Shown here: one piece after another, positions 5,633-5,883 of the stretch | Position numbering within the stretch: the stretch's first letter is position 1 | Layout of the letters: every line of letters begins with the position of its first letter | Assembly: GCA_024639025.1 (NCBI GenBank) | Contig: JAHEJF010000144.1 | Location: 1 to 5,883, forward strand | Source of the DNA: Ahrensia sp. | Lineage (GTDB): Bacteria > Pseudomonadota > Alphaproteobacteria > Rhizobiales > Rhizobiaceae | Length of the DNA stretch: 5,883 nt | Direction: 5' to 3' | The notes under the pieces: model-generated | What the model was told of the DNA's origin: nothing | Databases searched by the model: none | What the model saw: the letters and a program-made list of their open reading frames with translations, nothing else | Position numbers and translations under genes: made by a program

Positions 5633-5883
5633 ATGAAAAGTGTTTACCTGGCTTTGAACGCCCTGATTATCTGCTGCTGTTCGATTTCTGTCGCAGCTTC
5701 GCAGCAGTTGCCGTCACCAGTCACCGATGATGCCTTTGTCGCCGTGGACGCGCGCGAGGTGCAATTGGGGCGGTTGTTGTTTTGGGATCCGGTATTATCG
5801 GGAAACAAGAATATTTCATGCGGTACCTGCCATCATCCCAAATTTGGAACAGGCGACGGTGTATCTTTGTCGATTGGTGAAGG
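5633..5883 (+). CDS. Exported di-haem cytochrome c peroxidase / MauG-like protein, N-terminal part only
   Basis: The visible 83 codons encode a signal peptide (MKSV, then a hydrophobic stretch to about residue 22 ending VAAS) followed by LGRLLFWDPVLSGNKNISCG (45-64) and the haem c site CGTCH (63-67). LGxxLFxDxxLS before a first CxxCH is the hallmark of the bacterial cytochrome c peroxidase/MauG family, which acts in the periplasm and normally has a second CxxCH further along, here beyond the right edge. The ATG at 5633 is preceded by an in-frame stop at 5627-5629, so the start is constrained, although its ribosome binding site is weak. Three consecutive cysteines (14-16) in the signal peptide are unusual, but they do not form a proper lipobox. 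There is no evident link to pyrimidine metabolism; it is probably the next, independent locus. True peroxidase versus MauG-like oxidase cannot be told from this fragment. Confidence 0.88.
   Translation, partial: MKSVYLALNALIICCCSISVAASQQLPSPVTDDAFVAVDAREVQLGRLLFWDPVLSGNKNISCGTCHHPKFGTGDGVSLSIGE

Overview
The window looks like an alphaproteobacterial chromosome segment of moderate GC, probably from the Rhizobiales or a relative. This is an inference from the protein styles (rhizobial-type 485-aa dihydropyrimidinase, 416-aa M20 carbamoyl-amidase, RutR) and not a database result. It carries most of a reductive pyrimidine (or hydantoin) degradation locus: a tight leftward operon controlled from a divergent regulator, followed on the right by an apparently unrelated gene.

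Layout. Positions 4796 down to 1 (minus strand) form one co-directional run of six genes: an M20-family N-carbamoyl-beta-alanine amidohydrolase-like enzyme (3546-4796), a 77-aa uncharacterised protein (3316-3549), a class II aldolase/adducin-family protein (2558-3319), a dihydropyrimidinase/hydantoinase (1077-2534), a Nudix hydrolase (681-1076), and an SsuB/TauB-type ABC transporter ATPase cut by the left edge (1-681). The junctions are very tight: a 4-bp GTGA overlap, a 4-bp ATGA overlap, a 23-nt gap with a good ribosome binding site, a directly abutting TGA/TTG, and a 1-bp TAATG overlap. This indicates one mRNA with translational coupling. To the right, rutR (4920-5549) is on the plus strand. 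Between it and the operon, in 123 bp of intergenic DNA, lies a near-perfect RutR box (4830-4845). The last 250 bp begin a periplasmic di-haem cytochrome c peroxidase/MauG-like gene (5633 to the right edge).

How the genes fit together. The transporter would import a pyrimidine or related cyclic ureide. The dihydropyrimidinase opens the dihydropyrimidine or hydantoin ring to an N-carbamoyl amino acid, and the M20 enzyme removes the carbamoyl group, giving beta-alanine (from dihydrouracil), CO2 and ammonia. RutR, which senses uracil and thymine in E. coli, would sit on the operator that overlaps the operon promoter and leave it when pyrimidine is present. The first reductive step (dihydropyrimidine dehydrogenase) and the permease and binding protein are not in the window. 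The former may be encoded elsewhere, the latter probably beyond the left edge.

The parts not explained by the textbook pathway are the 77-aa protein wedged between two coupled genes, the aldolase-family protein whose catalytic glutamate position is alanine, and the Nudix hydrolase. I see no mobile element, CRISPR array, tRNA or rRNA gene.
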